Shown: in pieces, positions 52,697-61,696 of the stretch
Layout: every line of letters starts with the position of its first letter
Position numbering within the stretch: the first letter of the stretch is position 1
Source: Terriglobia bacterium
GTDB taxonomy: Bacteria; Acidobacteriota; Terriglobia; JAJPHL01
Length of the DNA: 64,000 nt
NCBI GenBank assembly: GCA_021325275.1
Contig: JAJPHL010000059.1
Location: 124,001-188,000 of the forward strand
Direction: 5' to 3'
The notes under the pieces: generated by a model
Told to the model about the DNA's origin: nothing
What the model saw: only the letters and a program-made list of their open reading frames with translations
The model's database searches: none
Translations under genes and position numbers: made by a program

Positions 52697-53959
52697 CTAT
52701 TCGGATTGCCGCTCGATTCGCGCGCCCACGTCAGCGAGTTTCGTCTCGATACTCTCGTACCCGCGATCAATGTGATACACGCGCTCGACGATGGTTTCAC
52801 CTTTGGCAACGAGTCCCGCGAGGACCAACGACGCCGAGGCGCGCAGATCGCTGGCCATCACCGCCGCGCCGGACAACGGAGCGTCGCCGCGCACGATCGC
52901 GCGACGCCCCTGCACTTGAATCTGCGCGCCCATGCGCGCGAGTTCCTGCACGTGCATGAAGCGATTCTCGAAAATATTCTCGGCGATCACGCTGATACCC
53001 GAAGCCTGCGTCATCAACGCCATGTACTGCGCCTGCATGTCGGTGGGAAATCCCGGATACTCCTCGGTCGACATATCCACTGCTTGCAGCGGCCCTTGCG
53101 ACGCGCGCACGCGCAACGACGTGGGTTTCGGCGACGTGACCTCAACACCCGCGTCTTGCAGCTTGAACACAACGGCGGAAAGGTGGTCGGCGCGGCAGTT
53201 TTCCACCAGCAAATCGCCGCCGGTGATCGCACCGGCGACAAGAAACGTGCCGGCTTGAATGCGGTCCGCGATAATTTCGTGTTTCGCGCCGTGCAGTTTG
53301 CCGACGCCGCGAATGCGGATCACCGAAGTGCCCGCGCCTTGTACACGCGCGCCCATGTTGTTCAAGAGCAGCGCGAGGTCTTGCACCTCCGGCTCACGTG
53401 CGGCGTTCTCGATCACCGTTTCGCCCGACGCCAGCACGGCGGCCATCATCAGATCTTCGGTACCGGTCACGGTGATGCGGTCGAAGTGAACCGTGGCGCC
53501 TTTCAATCCTTGCGGCGCGCGCGCTTCGATGTAACCGTGTTCCTGCGAAATGATCGCGCCCAGTTTTTCGAACGCCTTCAGGTGCAAATCGATGGGCCGC
53601 GCGCCGATCGCGCAACCTCCGGGGATCGACACGCGCGCGCGTCCTGTGCGAGCGAGCAATGGCCCCAGCACCAGGCTCGATGCCCGCATCGTCTTCACGA
53701 TCTCATACGGCGCTTCGTCGCTGGTGAGTTTCGCGGCGAAAAACGTGATCTTGCCGCCCTTGCGTTCAGATTCCACGCCGAGATGCCGCAGCAGCTTGAG
53801 CATCGTGGAAATGTCCCAAACATCGGGAACGCGGTCGAGCGTGACTTTCTTATCGGTCAGCAAAATCGCCGCGAGTTCCGGCAGCGCGGCGTTTTTCGAT
53901 CCGCCGACTTGAATTTTTCCTTTAAGCGGCACACCGCCGCGAATGAGAAAGCGATCCAT
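52697..53959 (-). CDS. murA: UDP-N-acetylglucosamine 1-carboxyvinyltransferase
   Basis: First committed peptidoglycan enzyme, 420 residues, target of fosfomycin. [24 protein letters not shown] is the family N-terminus. The catalytic Cys116 lies in [17 protein letters not shown], so it is the fosfomycin-sensitive Cys form rather than Asp. Later motifs [18 protein letters not shown] (here [17 protein letters not shown]) and [19 protein letters not shown] are present. It lies 24 bases downstream of nagA and is probably co-transcribed with it, linking salvage with de novo cell-wall synthesis. Confidence 0.97.
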   Translation of the reverse strand: MDRFLIRGGVPLKGKIQVGGSKNAALPELAAILLTDKKVTLDRVPDVWDISTMLKLLRHLGVESERKGGKITFFAAKLTSDEAPYEIVKTMRASSLVLGPLLARTGRARVSIPGGCAIGARPIDLHLKAFEKLGAIISQEHGYIEARAPQGLKGATVHFDRITVTGTEDLMMAAVLASGETVIENAAREPEVQDLALLLNNMGARVQGAGTSVIRIRGVGKLHGAKHEIIADRIQAGTFLVAGAITGGDLLVENCRADHLSAVVFKLQDAGVEVTSPKPTSLRVRASQGPLQAVDMSTEEYPGFPTDMQAQYMALMTQASGISVIAENIFENRFMHVQELARMGAQIQVQGRRAIVRGDAPLSGAAVMASDLRASASLVLAGLVAKGETIVERVYHIDRGYESIETKLADVGARIERQSE

Positions 53960-53983
53960 TTTGAGGGAGGATCGAGCGCGCGC

Positions 53984-55195
53984 CTACAAAACTTCCCGGC
54001 CCCGCACGTACACTTGCGCCACGCTCAAGTCCTGCGTCAACAATACCACGTCGGCGTCGGCCCCCGGCGCGAGGACGCCTTTGCGGTGCGTGATGTTCAT
54101 CATCGACGCCGGATTCCACGTGGCCATGCGCACCAAATCGCGCAGTGGAAGCGCGGTGATGTCGCGCATGTTGCGGATCGCCCGATCGAGCGTCAGCACG
54201 CTGCCCGCGAGCGTGCCGTCGTTGTTGCGCGCCGCGCCGTCGCGCACGGTTACCTCCATTTCGCCCAGGCGATAGCGGTTGCCGTTCGCCATTCCCGTGG
54301 GACTCACGCCGTCGCTGATCAGCACGATTCCCACGGCGGTTTTCGCGCGCACCAGCAAGCGGATCGCCGCGGCGTCCACGTGGATTCCGTCGGCGATCAG
54401 CTCCGCCATCACGCGTTCGTCGAGCAGCGTAGCCGCGATCACACCGGGATCGCGATGATTGAACGGCCGCATCGCATTGAACGTGTGTACGGCGTGGCGC
54501 ACGCCGCGATCGATGGCCGCCAGCGCCTGCGCGAAACTCGCGTCGGTGTGTCCCATGGCCACGCGCACACCGTTCTCCAGCGCCGCGTCGATCACGTCGT
54601 GCGCGCCCGCCACTTCCGGCGCCAGCGTCAGTATTCGCAACTGCTCGCCGGCCGCCGCCAAGAACTCGCGGAAAATTGTCGCGCTCGGCGGCAGCACTTC
54701 TTTGGCGGGATGCACGCCCAATCGCCGATGGCTGATGAACGGGCCTTCCATGTGAATGCCCATCGGCTGCGCCACGGGACCATTCTTCGAGAGAGATGCC
54801 GGCGCGCCGCCGATCCACGCGCCGAGCCTTTCGAGCGCGCGCGTGGTCACGGACGAAGAGGCTGTCACCGTGGTGGGATAAAACGATGTGGTGCCGTGGC
54901 GCGCCAGCGTTTTTCCGACCGTCGCGAGCGAATCGGGCTCGCCATCCATCAAGTCGGCCCCGCCCGCGCCGTGGACGTGCAGATCGATGAATCCGGGAAC
55001 GCAGATTTTGTCGCGCGCATCCACGCGCCGCGCGCCTTTCGGGATGCGGATGTCGCGGCCGACGGCTTCAATCGTGTCGCCGTCGATGAGAACCGTGCCT
55101 TCGAGGATTTCGTCCGACGCCGCGGCGCCGAATTCCACCGGCGGACCCATGACCACGCCCGCGCGAATGGCGACTTTCGCGGACTTCTCGCTCAT
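53984..55195 (-). CDS. nagA: N-acetylglucosamine-6-phosphate deacetylase
   Basis: A 403-residue amidohydrolase that converts GlcNAc-6-P to GlcN-6-P. Metal and catalytic residues: GFIDLHVHGAGGADLMDG (His-x-His), GIHMEGPFIS (Glu), VAMGHTDASFAQALAAIDRG, VHTFNAMRPFNHRDPG, and LISDGVSPTG (catalytic Asp). The start at 55195 fits; the longer frame to 55321 runs through the intergenic operator region. It is first of nagA-murA and divergent from a sodium:solute symporter, so GlcNAc-6-P from murQ or uptake would flow into it. Confidence 0.95.
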   Translation of the reverse strand: MSEKSAKVAIRAGVVMGPPVEFGAAASDEILEGTVLIDGDTIEAVGRDIRIPKGARRVDARDKICVPGFIDLHVHGAGGADLMDGEPDSLATVGKTLARHGTTSFYPTTVTASSSVTTRALERLGAWIGGAPASLSKNGPVAQPMGIHMEGPFISHRRLGVHPAKEVLPPSATIFREFLAAAGEQLRILTLAPEVAGAHDVIDAALENGVRVAMGHTDASFAQALAAIDRGVRHAVHTFNAMRPFNHRDPGVIAATLLDERVMAELIADGIHVDAAAIRLLVRAKTAVGIVLISDGVSPTGMANGNRYRLGEMEVTVRDGAARNNDGTLAGSVLTLDRAIRNMRDITALPLRDLVRMATWNPASMMNITHRKGVLAPGADADVVLLTQDLSVAQVYVRGREVL

Positions 55196-55233
55196 GTTGC
55201 GATTGGAACATGAAATCCCCTGCGAAATTCGGA

Positions 55234-55263
55234 AAAACAAACACAATTTAACGAATTTGTTTT
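55234..55263. promoter_or_regulatory. AT-rich inverted repeat between nagA and symporter gene
   Basis: AAAACAAA (55234-55241) and TTTGTTTT (55256-55263) form a perfect 8-bp inverted repeat with 14 bases between. It sits in the 146-base gap between divergent amino-sugar genes, a natural place for a shared operator. The regulator is unknown. Confidence 0.5.
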
Positions 55264-55341
55264 GAGAGTTTCGTGTTAGCCCGCCAGTTCTAGTTTCGCA
55301 TCCGGCGCTTTGGCGTTTCATGCTAGGCTGGCGATGTCCTT

Positions 55342-57135
55342 ATGCACCTTCACACGATCGATTGGGTCATCGCCATCTTTTCCGTGGCAATTTGTTTCGT
55401 GCCGGCGCTGTTTATGGCCAAGCGATCCGGCAAAAGCACCGCGGAGTTTTTCGCCTCCGGGCGCGCCGTGCCGTGGTGGCTCGCGGGACTCTCCATGGTC
55501 GCGACGACGTTTTCGAGCGACACGCCGAATCTGGTGACCAACTTAGTGCGCACCAACGGTGTCGCGGGCAACTGGGTGTGGTGGGCCTTCACGCTCACCG
55601 GCGTCTCCACCGTTTTCTTCTACGCGCGCCTCTGGCGCCGGTCCGGTGTACTGACCGATCTCGAATTCTACGAATTGCGTTACTCCGGAAAAGCGGCCAG
55701 CGCGCTGCGCGGGTTCCGCGCCGTTTATCTCGGGCTGTTTTTCAACTGCATGATCATGGCCACGGTGAATCTGGCGGCCGTGAAGATCGGCGCCGTGCTG
55801 TTTGGATTCGATCGCTGGCAGACGCTGCTGGCCGTGGGAATACTGAACGTGGTCTTTGCGATGCACTCGGGACTGTGGGGCGTGCTGGTCATCGACATGA
55901 TCCAGTTCTTCATCAAAATGTCGGCGGTGATCGCGGCGGCGTATTTTGCGGTGACGCTTCCGCAAGTCGGCGGGATGCACGGCTTGGTCGACAAGCTGAG
56001 CAAGACGCCCGGGCCGGGCGGCATCAACTACCTGAACATGCTTCCCGATTTCACCAACAACTGGGATCTCGCCGTCGCGGTCTTCATCATGCCGCTCGCC
56101 GTGCAATGGTGGTCGGTCTGGTATCCCGGCGCGGAACCAGGCGGCGGAAGTTACATCGCGCAGCGCATGCTGGCGTCGAAGACCGAGAAAGACGCGCTCG
56201 GCAGCACGCTGTTTTTCAATCTTGCGCATTACGTGCTGCGTCCGTGGCCATGGATTCTCACGGGACTCGCGTCGATCATCGTGTATCCGCACCTTTCCGA
56301 CATCCAACAAGCGTTTCCGCACGTAAATCCCAAACTGATCGGCGACGACATGGGATTTCCGGCGATGCTGCGCTTCCTTCCAGCCGGATGGATCGGCCTG
56401 ATGGTCGGCGGACTGGTCGCCGCCAATTCGTCGACGATCCTTACGCACTTGAATTGGGGCGCGTCATATTTGGTGCACGATTTCTATCGCCGCTTCGTTC
56501 GCCCGAAAGCCGACGAGCATCACTACGTAACGATGGGGCGTTTCGTGACGCTGGGGTTATTTCTGCTGTCGTCGGCGACAGTATATTTGCTGGAAAGCGC
56601 CAAGGATAGCTTCAACATCATTCTGCAAGTGGGCGCCGGCACGGGATTACTGTATTTGGTGCGCTGGTTCTGGTGGCGCGTCACGGCGTGGTGCGAAATT
56701 GTCGCGATGATCAGCTCCTTCGCGGTGTCGGTGCTGTTCCTGGTGCTGCACAAGTTCGACATGGCGCCGGGCACACATCAGCAACTGATTCTCACCGTGA
56801 TTTTCACGACCATCTGCTGGCTGATCACCGCCTACGTGGGACCGCGGACCGACGACGCGACGCTCGACGACTTTTATCGCAAGATCCGCCCGGCGGGTGC
56901 TGGATGGACTCACGTGCGGGCGCGCGTCGGCGCCTTAGCGGAGAGCGACGACACGGCGCAAGACATTCCACGCTCGCTGCTCGGTTGGGCCGCGGCGTGC
57001 GCGATGATCTGGAGCGCGTTGTTTACGGTGGGCAACGTGCTGTACGATCGCTGGAACTACGCGGGAATGCTGTTCGTGGTGTTTGTGATTTCCAGCTTCA
57101 TCGTGCTCAGCGTCGTGCGGAAGCTGTGGAAGTAG
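55342..57135 (+). CDS. sodium:solute symporter family transporter
   Basis: A 597-residue SSS-family transporter with about 13-14 membrane helices. It shows the family layout: N-terminal AEFFASGRAVPWWLAGLSMVAT, GVLTDLEFYELRYSGKAASALRGFRAVYLG, and GGLVAANSSTILTHLNWGASYLVHDFY. Divergent from nagA and upstream of murQ, so GlcNAc, MurNAc or a related amino sugar is a reasonable substrate (inference). The last helix follows a cytoplasmic loop (DDFYRKIRPAGAGWTHV). Confidence 0.88.
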   Translation: MHLHTIDWVIAIFSVAICFVPALFMAKRSGKSTAEFFASGRAVPWWLAGLSMVATTFSSDTPNLVTNLVRTNGVAGNWVWWAFTLTGVSTVFFYARLWRRSGVLTDLEFYELRYSGKAASALRGFRAVYLGLFFNCMIMATVNLAAVKIGAVLFGFDRWQTLLAVGILNVVFAMHSGLWGVLVIDMIQFFIKMSAVIAAAYFAVTLPQVGGMHGLVDKLSKTPGPGGINYLNMLPDFTNNWDLAVAVFIMPLAVQWWSVWYPGAEPGGGSYIAQRMLASKTEKDALGSTLFFNLAHYVLRPWPWILTGLASIIVYPHLSDIQQAFPHVNPKLIGDDMGFPAMLRFLPAGWIGLMVGGLVAANSSTILTHLNWGASYLVHDFYRRFVRPKADEHHYVTMGRFVTLGLFLLSSATVYLLESAKDSFNIILQVGAGTGLLYLVRWFWWRVTAWCEIVAMISSFAVSVLFLVLHKFDMAPGTHQQLILTVIFTTICWLITAYVGPRTDDATLDDFYRKIRPAGAGWTHVRARVGALAESDDTAQDIPRSLLGWAAACAMIWSALFTVGNVLYDRWNYAGMLFVVFVISSFIVLSVVRKLWK

Positions 57136-57143
57136 CCGATGCG

Positions 57144-57470
57144 CTATTCGCGCGGGATCTCGATGAGCGTAAAGCTTCCGGGTCGCGCGGCATTTACTTT
57201 GGACGCCACCAGGTCCGTGTACCGGCGCAAAACCGGCCACTGCGGATTGCCGAGGACGACGATTGCAATTTTGCGGCCGGTGAGATTTTGCTGATGTTGA
57301 ATGTTTTGGTCCGTGGTTAGCAGCAAGTCAAAACCAGCGTCCTCGGCTCGCGTAAGTAGCTCGCCGTTTACCAGCGTCTGCCATCCGAGTTGTTTCGCGC
57401 GCTTGACAGTGTGACCTTCGAGAAACGGCGCCAGTGGGGCTGGCGTGCCGTGATCAAACAAGATGAGCAT
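57144..57470 (-). CDS. DUF5615/Mut7-C-like PIN-fold putative toxin
   Basis: A 108-residue protein. LILFDHGTPAPLAPFLEGHTV gives the first Asp; AEDAGFDLLLTTDQNIQHQQNLTGRKIAIVVL is the DUF5615/Mut7-C pattern with the second acidic pair. These PIN-like proteins usually pair with DUF433 proteins, as here: the genes overlap by 17 bases. RNase activity is likely but unproven. Confidence 0.88.
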   Translation of the reverse strand: MLILFDHGTPAPLAPFLEGHTVKRAKQLGWQTLVNGELLTRAEDAGFDLLLTTDQNIQHQQNLTGRKIAIVVLGNPQWPVLRRYTDLVASKVNAARPGSFTLIEIPRE

Positions 57471-57693
57471 CGGCGGGTTGTTGGAGGCTGCGTGCCGCGA
57501 ATTCCAGCACCGCCGCTACTTCTTCATGCGTTACGTCAAACCACTCTACGATCTGCTCGACGGTGGCGCCAGCCTCGAGGTTCTCAAAAACAGTGGCCAC
57601 CGGCATGCGTGTGCCGCGAAAAACCCATGCGCCACTCACCTTGCCGGGAATGCTCTCCACGGCTGCACATTGCGACCAATCTAGGGCTGGCAT
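57454..57693 (-). CDS. DUF433-family antitoxin
   Basis: A 79-residue DUF433 protein: IPGKVSGAWVFRGTRMPVATVFENLEAGATVEQIVEWF, with the typical RGTRMPV turn and a helical C-terminal half (THEEVAAVLEFAARSL). AGGAGG 8-13 bases upstream of the ATG is a strong Shine-Dalgarno site and TATATT lies before it, so it has its own promoter within the murQ district. Partner of the DUF5615 gene. Confidence 0.9.
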   Translation of the reverse strand: MPALDWSQCAAVESIPGKVSGAWVFRGTRMPVATVFENLEAGATVEQIVEWFDVTHEEVAAVLEFAARSLQQPADAHLV

Positions 57694-57733
57694 CGCGAGG
57701 CTCCTCCTAAACCCAATATACCACCAGCGTTCC

Positions 57734-58630
57734 TCAGGCTTGACCCAACCGAACCGCGGCCTTCAAATCATTCCGCGACCGCTTCAACAATCGCGCGGCT
57801 TCGGCGCGATCGACGCCGAGTATCTCCTGCAAGATCGTGACGCCGCGCGCGCGCAGTTTTGCGTTGGTCATGCGCACGTTGACCATGTAGTTGCCGTGCA
57901 CGTGACCCAGGCGGATCATCGCCGCCGTCGATAGCATGTTCAAAACCATTTTTTGTGCCGTGCCCGCCTTCATGCGAGTGGACCCGGCGACGACTTCCGG
58001 TCCGGTGGCGACGGCGATCGTCACATCGGCCGCGCGCGCGACCTCGGGATTCGCGTTGCACGCGAGGGCAATCGCGGCCGCACCGATTTTACGCGCGTAC
58101 ATGAGCGCGCCGATCGCATATGGCGTACGGCCGCTTGCGGTGATGGCGACCACCGCATCCCGCGATTTCAGTTTGTGTTTCGCGAGATCGCGACGCCCCA
58201 GCGCCGCTGAATCTTCCGCGCCTTCCGCCGCATGCGTGAGCGCGCGATTGCCACCCGCGATGATCCCGACAACCTTTCCGGATACATTGTAGGTCGGCGG
58301 AATCTCGGAAGCGTCAAGCACGCCGAGGCGTCCGGACGTTCCGGCGCCGATGTAGAACAATCGACCGCCATTTTTCAGCGCCGCGACGACTAAATCGACA
58401 GCTTCGGCGATACGCGGCAATTCCTTGGCGACGGCTGCGGCGACCGTCGCATCCTGGGCGTTGATGATGGCGCAGATCTCAGCCGTCGCGAACCGATCGA
58501 TTCGCGCGGACGCGGGGTTGGCGCGCTCCGTGTCGAGGTTTCGGAGCTGCGACAGTTGCCGGTCCGTGCCTTCACTCTTGCCTTTTGCCTTTTGCCTTTT
58601 GCCTCTTGCCTTCACAATTCCAGCCGTCAA
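57734..58630 (-). CDS. murQ: N-acetylmuramic acid 6-phosphate etherase
   Basis: Peptidoglycan salvage enzyme, 298 residues, that removes lactate from MurNAc-6-P to give GlcNAc-6-P. A SIS domain includes GRLFYIGAGTSGRLGVLDASEIPPTYN, ITASGRTPYAIGAL and GPEVVAGSTRMKAGTAQKMVLNM, all MurQ signatures with the catalytic Glu in DASEIPP. The TTG start at 58630 overlaps the nagZ-fusion TGA (TTGA), GTG at 58615 being the alternative. Codons 8-19 are encoded by a tandem heptamer repeat giving a Lys/Arg-rich, non-conserved N-terminus. Confidence 0.95.
   Translation of the reverse strand: MTAGIVKARGKRQKAKGKSEGTDRQLSQLRNLDTERANPASARIDRFATAEICAIINAQDATVAAAVAKELPRIAEAVDLVVAALKNGGRLFYIGAGTSGRLGVLDASEIPPTYNVSGKVVGIIAGGNRALTHAAEGAEDSAALGRRDLAKHKLKSRDAVVAITASGRTPYAIGALMYARKIGAAAIALACNANPEVARAADVTIAVATGPEVVAGSTRMKAGTAQKMVLNMLSTAAMIRLGHVHGNYMVNVRMTNAKLRARGVTILQEILGVDRAEAARLLKRSRNDLKAAVRLGQA
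58576..58610. repeat. five tandem heptamers, TCTTGCC-(TTTTGCC)3-TCTTGCC
   Basis: Plus-strand units of 7 bases at 58576-58582, 58583-58589, 58590-58596, 58597-58603 and 58604-58610. They lie inside the first 20 codons of murQ. As 7 is not a multiple of 3, a change of one copy would shift the murQ frame. Confidence 0.95.
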
Positions 58631-61554
58631 GGTTTCGCCAGCCCCAACGCTTCCACCACAGCATCCGCGACCGCCGGCCGCACCTGAATCATCGCATTCA
58701 CTTCGCGCGTAGGATGCACGCGATTCGAAAGCAGGATGATGAAAAGTTCCTTGTCGGGATCGATCCAGATCGACGTGCCGGTGAATCCAGTGTGACCGAA
58801 AGCGTGCGGCGAGAGAAAATGTCCGGCGCTGGAATGACCGTCAGGATTTGGTGTATCCCACCCCAGAGCCCGCGTCGATCCCGGCGGCGTGTCTTGGCGC
58901 GACGTGATCATCTCCACCGTCGAGCGCCGCAAGTAGCGCGTCTGCGCGTAGATTCCGCCGTTCAGCAACATCTGCGCGAAGATCGCCAGGTCGTCGGCGC
59001 TGGCAAAAAGTCCCGCGTGACCGCTGACACCGCCCATCACCCATGCGTTTTCGTCGTGCACTTCGCCGCGGACCACTTTCTTGCGAAATTCCTTGTCGTT
59101 CTCCGTCGGCGCGATGCGCGGCAGCAATTTCGCCGGCGGATTGAACATCGCATCAACCATGCCCAACGGCTCGAAGATGCGGCTGGTCGCCATCACGTCG
59201 AGCGGATATCCGCCGAGCCGCTGCAAAATCTCGCCGAGCAGGATGAAACCGAAGTCGCTGTAGATAGATTTCGTACCCGGCGCATACTCGAGCGGCGTTT
59301 CATAGATTTTCTGCATGATCTCGGCGCGATTCTTGCTCGTCAGGAAGTATTGCTTGAACGCCGGCAAGCCGGAGTCGTGCAGCATCAACTGGCGCACCGT
59401 GATTTTGTTTTTCGGATCGGCGGGGTCTTTGGTCCCGAACTCCGGCAGATAGCTGCGCACCGTCATATCGAGGTTCAGCATCTTCTGCTCGATCATCATG
59501 GCGGCGAGGGTGGTTGTCACGACCACTTTCGTGCACGACGCCATGTCGAACATCGTGTCGAGTTTCACGATGGGCGAATCCGGCGAATAGTCCAAGGCGC
59601 CGAACGCTCGCATCGCCACGATTTTCCCTTTGTAGCCCACGGTGAGCACGGCGCCGGGGAATCCATGCGCCTCGTGGGCCTTTTCGATAATCGAAAACGC
59701 TTTCGCGAAGCGCTTGTCCTGATCGGCGTGCGCCATTTCCAGGCGCATCGGCAAATAGGGAATCGGTTCACTAAATCCGCGCGCGGCCAAAGGCGCATCG
59801 CTCGCCACAGCACTCGGAATCGTGATCGGAAGCTTGCCGGCCACCGCGGCGACCAAACGCGCGTTGGGCGCACGCGACGCCGGAATCTCCCCGAAGAGGG
59901 CGCGCGTGGCGGCGCGCTCACTCACTTCCGCTGCACTGAAAGCGCAGAGGTATCCGGGCGTCGAGGGAAAATCGCGCAGCAAGTATGGATTGCCGAAATT
60001 CAGAATCATCATCGGCTTGTTTCGCGCGGCGAGTTTCTCGATGAAGTCGATTAACGCGGGCGGCAATCCGGCGGTGCCTTTCCGCGCCGCGACGCTCGCG
60101 TAGACGCCGGCCACGATCAAATCGGCCTGCCCGGCTTTGTCCACCACCGGCGCCATTTGCTCCGGCGGCGTGCGCACACCCACGCCCGACACGTCGAGAT
60201 CTCGCGCTTCGAGCCGCTTCTGAAATTCCGCGACCAAATTCGCGCCGACCGGTTGGTCGTTGCCATTCACAATCACCAGCGCGACGTGGCGGCGCTTGGT
60301 GACATCGAGCGGAAGAAAATTGCGCGTGTCGCGAACCAAAGTGATCGACGCGTTGGCGATGGTCTCGGCGGTTTGCTGCAAACTGGGTTGGCCGAACAGA
60401 TTGCCGACCTTCGCCAGGTCGACGAAACGATTCTCGTGCAAACCCAAGCCGGCTTTTGCGCGCAAGATGCGTTCCACCGATTCGTCGATGCGGCTTTCGT
60501 CGATGCGGCCTTTCTTCACCGCGTCGCGAATCACGCGGATCGCCAGCATCGCGTCGGGCGGCATCAGCAAGATGTCCGCGCCTGCCTGAACCGCGCGCAC
60601 GGCGATCTCGCCGTCCCAGTAGTGCGCCGTGAGCGCGCCCATGTCGAGCGCGTCGGTCACGATGAGTCCGCGAAACCCAAGCTGCTCGCGCAGCAATCCG
60701 GTGAGCACGTTTTTCGACATCGTCGCAGGCAGCGCCGTGTCCGGCTCGATCGCCGGCACGGCGAGATGCGCCGTCATGATCGCGCCCACGCCCGCCTGAA
60801 TCGCGGCGCGAAACGGCGCCAGTTCCACGCGGTCGAGACGTTCGCGATCGCCCGTAACCACACCGAGGTCGATGTGCGAATCCGTCGCCGTGTCGCCGTG
60901 ACCGGGAAAATGCTTCGCGGTGGCGATGAGTCCATTGGACCTCGCCGCGCTCACGTATGCCGCGACCATCTTCGATACGCTCTCGGGATCTTCTCCGAAC
61001 GATCGCGTGTTGATGATGGGATTGTCGGGATTGTTGTTCACATCCGCCACGGGCGCGAACGTCATGTGATAGCCGACCGAGCGTGCCTCGGTCGCGGTGA
61101 CCGTTCCCGCGAATGCCGCGAACGAGGGATTGCCCGTGGCGCCGATCCCGAGATTCGACGGCAGCGAGACGGCGTATCCGGGAAACTGGCTCGCCGCGCC
61201 GCGCTCCAAGTCGCCCGCGATCAGCAGCGGGACTCTTGCATTCTTTTGCAATTCGTTCAGCATCGCCGCCGTGTCGACGGGCGTGCCGCGCGACACAATG
61301 AATCCGCCGACGCCGAGCTGCTTCACGCGCGCCAGTTGATACAAAAATTCCTGCGAACCGAAGTTGGTAAACGCGCCTTCCATCTGCGGCATGATCATCT
61401 GGCCGATTTTCTCGTCCAGCGTCATGGATTTCAGCGTTGCCGCGACCCACTGATCGGGCGTCGGCTTGGCGGGCTTCGCAGGCTTGTGTTGTTGAGGAAG
61501 GGCCGCGGACGCAATTAGGAGAATTGCCGCGAGAAGAAAACAGCGCTTGAGCAC
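58627..61554 (-). CDS. secreted NagZ-type GH3 beta-N-acetylglucosaminidase fused to a serine hydrolase
   Basis: A 975-residue two-domain enzyme. From the GTG at 61554 it has a signal peptide (LKRCFLLAAILLIASAALPQ) and a Lys/Pro linker. The GH3 domain (about 35-375) has KHFPGHGDT (214-222, the His acid/base loop of NagZ) and nucleophile Asp301 in VTDALDMGAL. A middle alpha/beta domain follows (to about 580). The C-terminal class C serine hydrolase domain has Ser673-Cys-Thr-Lys676, Tyr765-Ser-Asp and His921-Thr-Gly. It should cut GlcNAc from muropeptides and hydrolyse an amide or ester on the same material. TACAAT 6 bases before the GTG supports this start; murQ is coupled downstream. Confidence 0.92.
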   Translation of the reverse strand: MLKRCFLLAAILLIASAALPQQHKPAKPAKPTPDQWVAATLKSMTLDEKIGQMIMPQMEGAFTNFGSQEFLYQLARVKQLGVGGFIVSRGTPVDTAAMLNELQKNARVPLLIAGDLERGAASQFPGYAVSLPSNLGIGATGNPSFAAFAGTVTATEARSVGYHMTFAPVADVNNNPDNPIINTRSFGEDPESVSKMVAAYVSAARSNGLIATAKHFPGHGDTATDSHIDLGVVTGDRERLDRVELAPFRAAIQAGVGAIMTAHLAVPAIEPDTALPATMSKNVLTGLLREQLGFRGLIVTDALDMGALTAHYWDGEIAVRAVQAGADILLMPPDAMLAIRVIRDAVKKGRIDESRIDESVERILRAKAGLGLHENRFVDLAKVGNLFGQPSLQQTAETIANASITLVRDTRNFLPLDVTKRRHVALVIVNGNDQPVGANLVAEFQKRLEARDLDVSGVGVRTPPEQMAPVVDKAGQADLIVAGVYASVAARKGTAGLPPALIDFIEKLAARNKPMMILNFGNPYLLRDFPSTPGYLCAFSAAEVSERAATRALFGEIPASRAPNARLVAAVAGKLPITIPSAVASDAPLAARGFSEPIPYLPMRLEMAHADQDKRFAKAFSIIEKAHEAHGFPGAVLTVGYKGKIVAMRAFGALDYSPDSPIVKLDTMFDMASCTKVVVTTTLAAMMIEQKMLNLDMTVRSYLPEFGTKDPADPKNKITVRQLMLHDSGLPAFKQYFLTSKNRAEIMQKIYETPLEYAPGTKSIYSDFGFILLGEILQRLGGYPLDVMATSRIFEPLGMVDAMFNPPAKLLPRIAPTENDKEFRKKVVRGEVHDENAWVMGGVSGHAGLFASADDLAIFAQMLLNGGIYAQTRYLRRSTVEMITSRQDTPPGSTRALGWDTPNPDGHSSAGHFLSPHAFGHTGFTGTSIWIDPDKELFIILLSNRVHPTREVNAMIQVRPAVADAVVEALGLAKP

Positions 61555-61560
61555 AGGGCT

Positions 61561-61566
61561 ATTGTA
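61561..61566 (-). promoter_or_regulatory. -10 hexamer TACAAT, leaderless layout for the NagZ fusion
   Basis: On the minus strand TACAAT, then AGCCCT, then GTG at 61554: spacing 6. It decides the start against the GTG at 61596, which lies inside a palindromic repeat. Confidence 0.55.
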
Positions 61567-61592
61567 GCGCAAACGAAGAGACAGGAAATTTG

Positions 61593-61660
61593 CCACAGAT
61601 GAACGCGGATAGAACGACCAACGGTTGGCATCGGCGCGTTCCCTATCGTGTTCGTCTGTG
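61593..61660. repeat. imperfect intergenic palindrome
   Basis: CACAGATGAACGCGGATAG (61594-61612) is inverted as CTATCGTGTTCGTCTGTG (61643-61660), about 16 of 19 positions paired across a 30-base loop. The CACAGATGAACxCGGAT sequence resembles dispersed palindromes I know from many soil bacterial genomes. It fills most of the gap between two divergent cell-wall genes. Confidence 0.65.
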
Positions 61661-61684
61661 TTTATTTATGGCTACTTCACGCCG

Positions 61685-61690
61685 TATAAT
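61685..61690 (+). promoter_or_regulatory. consensus -10 TATAAT, leaderless layout for 61697 gene
   Basis: Perfect TATAAT ends 6 bases before the ATG at 61697, so the predicted +1 is the A of ATG. There is no Shine-Dalgarno sequence. Confidence 0.65.
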
Positions 61691-61696
61691 GCCGTT

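Noticed and set aside
52616..55213. 865-codon open frame on the plus strand across murA and nagA
   Set aside because: It is antisense to two certain genes, rich in Arg/His/Ala as expected for a GC-rich shadow frame, and has no recognisable motif.
58585..60054. 489-codon plus-strand frame opposite the NagZ fusion
   Set aside because: Shadow of the GH3/serine hydrolase gene, with no motifs.
61594..61596. GTG start of the NagZ fusion at 61596
   Set aside because: It lies inside the palindromic repeat, adds 14 residues before the signal peptide and lacks the -10 layout found at 61554.
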